From Acidobacteriota bacterium (GTDB taxonomy: Bacteria; Acidobacteriota; Holophagae; Holophagales; Holophagaceae): a stretch of DNA of 64,000 bases. The notes under the pieces were generated by a model that had not been told where the DNA came from, searched no databases, and saw nothing but the letters and a program-made list of their open reading frames with translations. Below are positions 63,741 through 64,000 of this stretch, in pieces. Made by a program: the position numbers and the translations under genes. The DNA is taken from assembly GCA_016192145.1 (NCBI GenBank), contig JACPUT010000017.1, forward strand, positions 91,564 through 155,563, in the 5' to 3' direction. How positions within the stretch are numbered: the stretch's first letter is position 1; each line of letters begins with the position of its first letter.

Positions 63741-64000
63741 GACTCTTTGGCACTTTTACAGAAGGGAGCCGAGATAGAGAATGCAAAACGTCAAGCCACT
63801 GTTTGCATAGCAGAGTTGGCAGATGCTTTCAGGCACGGGGAACAGGGCCCAAAATTGGCGGTTCATCGTGAAACTCCGGGGAAGGCCGCCCGGATTTTGA
63901 GGAAGAAGTAGGCGTCGTCTCGGTAGCCGTAGGCCATGCGCTTGATCACCTTGATCTTGTTGTTCATGCCTTCTAGGACCGAGGTGTTCAGGTCCCAGCG
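63741..64000 (-). mobile_element. ISL3-family insertion sequence, partial (one end inside the window)
   Basis: The candidate terminal repeat starts GACTCTTTGGCACTTTTACA at 63741 and continues GAAGGGAGCC, a form similar to ISL3-type ends (GGCTCTTT...). The transposase tail lies inside it, transcribed leftward. The other end lies beyond base 64000, so the target duplication could not be checked. Confidence 0.6.
63863..64000 (-). CDS. ISL3-family transposase, C-terminal 45 residues
   Basis: Translating the minus strand from the edge gives RWDLNTSVLEGMNNKIKVIK and RMAYGYRDDAYFFLKIRAAF, then a stop at 63863-63865. VLEGMNNKIKVIKRMAYGYRD is cut here only for length; the NNKIKxIKRxAYGYRD pattern is the conserved end of the ISL3 (IS204/IS1001/IS1096/IS1165) DDE domain, just after its catalytic Glu region. 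The rest of the gene lies outside the window. Whether the element is intact cannot be judged. Confidence 0.85.
   Translation of the reverse strand, partial: RWDLNTSVLEGMNNKIKVIKRMAYGYRDDAYFFLKIRAAFPGVSR

Overview
The window is about 64 kb of GC-rich DNA from a flagellated Gram-negative bacterium. Pointers to an outer membrane are a Kdo-kinase-like gene, a Wzi-like porin, a DUF481 protein and several lipoproteins. Haem is made by the C5 (glutamyl-tRNA) route. My best guess is a member of the Acidobacteriota, class Holophagae (Geothrix/Holophaga-like). This is an inference from gene content and style, not from a marker gene. No rRNA, tRNA or CRISPR array was seen.

Layout. 1-7.6 kb: end of a dihydroorotase gene, a membrane protein, guaB, a DUF465 protein, a lipoprotein, hutI, a GIY-YIG protein, a YiiX-like hydrolase and an Arg/Pro-rich exported protein. 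7.7-16 kb: rpe, a diguanylate cyclase, a YtcJ-like amidohydrolase, the methylmalonyl-CoA mutase catalytic subunit, ftsW and a stand-alone DUF2344 protein. 16-27.3 kb: an esterase, a Kdo-kinase-like protein overlapping a large MASE1/PAS histidine kinase, then a leftward block fliO-fliP-fliQ-fliR-flhB, a receiver-SHOCT regulator, a repeat protein and a cyclophilin. 27.6-31.7 kb: a molybdenum hydroxylase operon with its own maturation genes. 31.7-41.7 kb: an HxlR regulator divergent from a thioredoxin/MBL/NmrA/nitroreductase group, an SDR plus ferredoxin-MBL fusion, a NahK-like kinase, ychJ, a LigB-type dioxygenase, pyrD and an orphan scoB. 41.8-50 kb: dTDP-rhamnose genes rmlA-C-D-B flanked by two glycosyltransferases and a Wzi-like protein, then aroC. 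50-60.3 kb: a haem operon hemA-C-D-B-L-(orf)-E-N-H-Y covering the route from glutamyl-tRNA to protohaem. 60.6-64 kb: two envelope proteins, a PA0069-type radical SAM protein and the tail of an ISL3-type transposase.

Two features are not explained by ordinary annotation. First, about twelve intergenic elements share one architecture: two inverted arms, most of them built from short tandem units (7 bp or 9-10 bp) whose sequence differs from element to element. They lie between genes, often filling the whole gap and touching stop or start codons. One supplies the last codons of hemL. Three copies of one sequence family sit inside the haem operon, and two copies of another lie 4 kb apart in opposite orientation. 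Second, at two operon junctions (fliP/fliQ and regulator/repeat protein) the 3' end of the upstream gene is duplicated. The two copies differ only at synonymous positions and are separated by 70-80 bp carrying an 8-9 bp stem with a 3-nt loop. At both places the result is a small ORF that keeps overlapping stop/start coupling on both sides.
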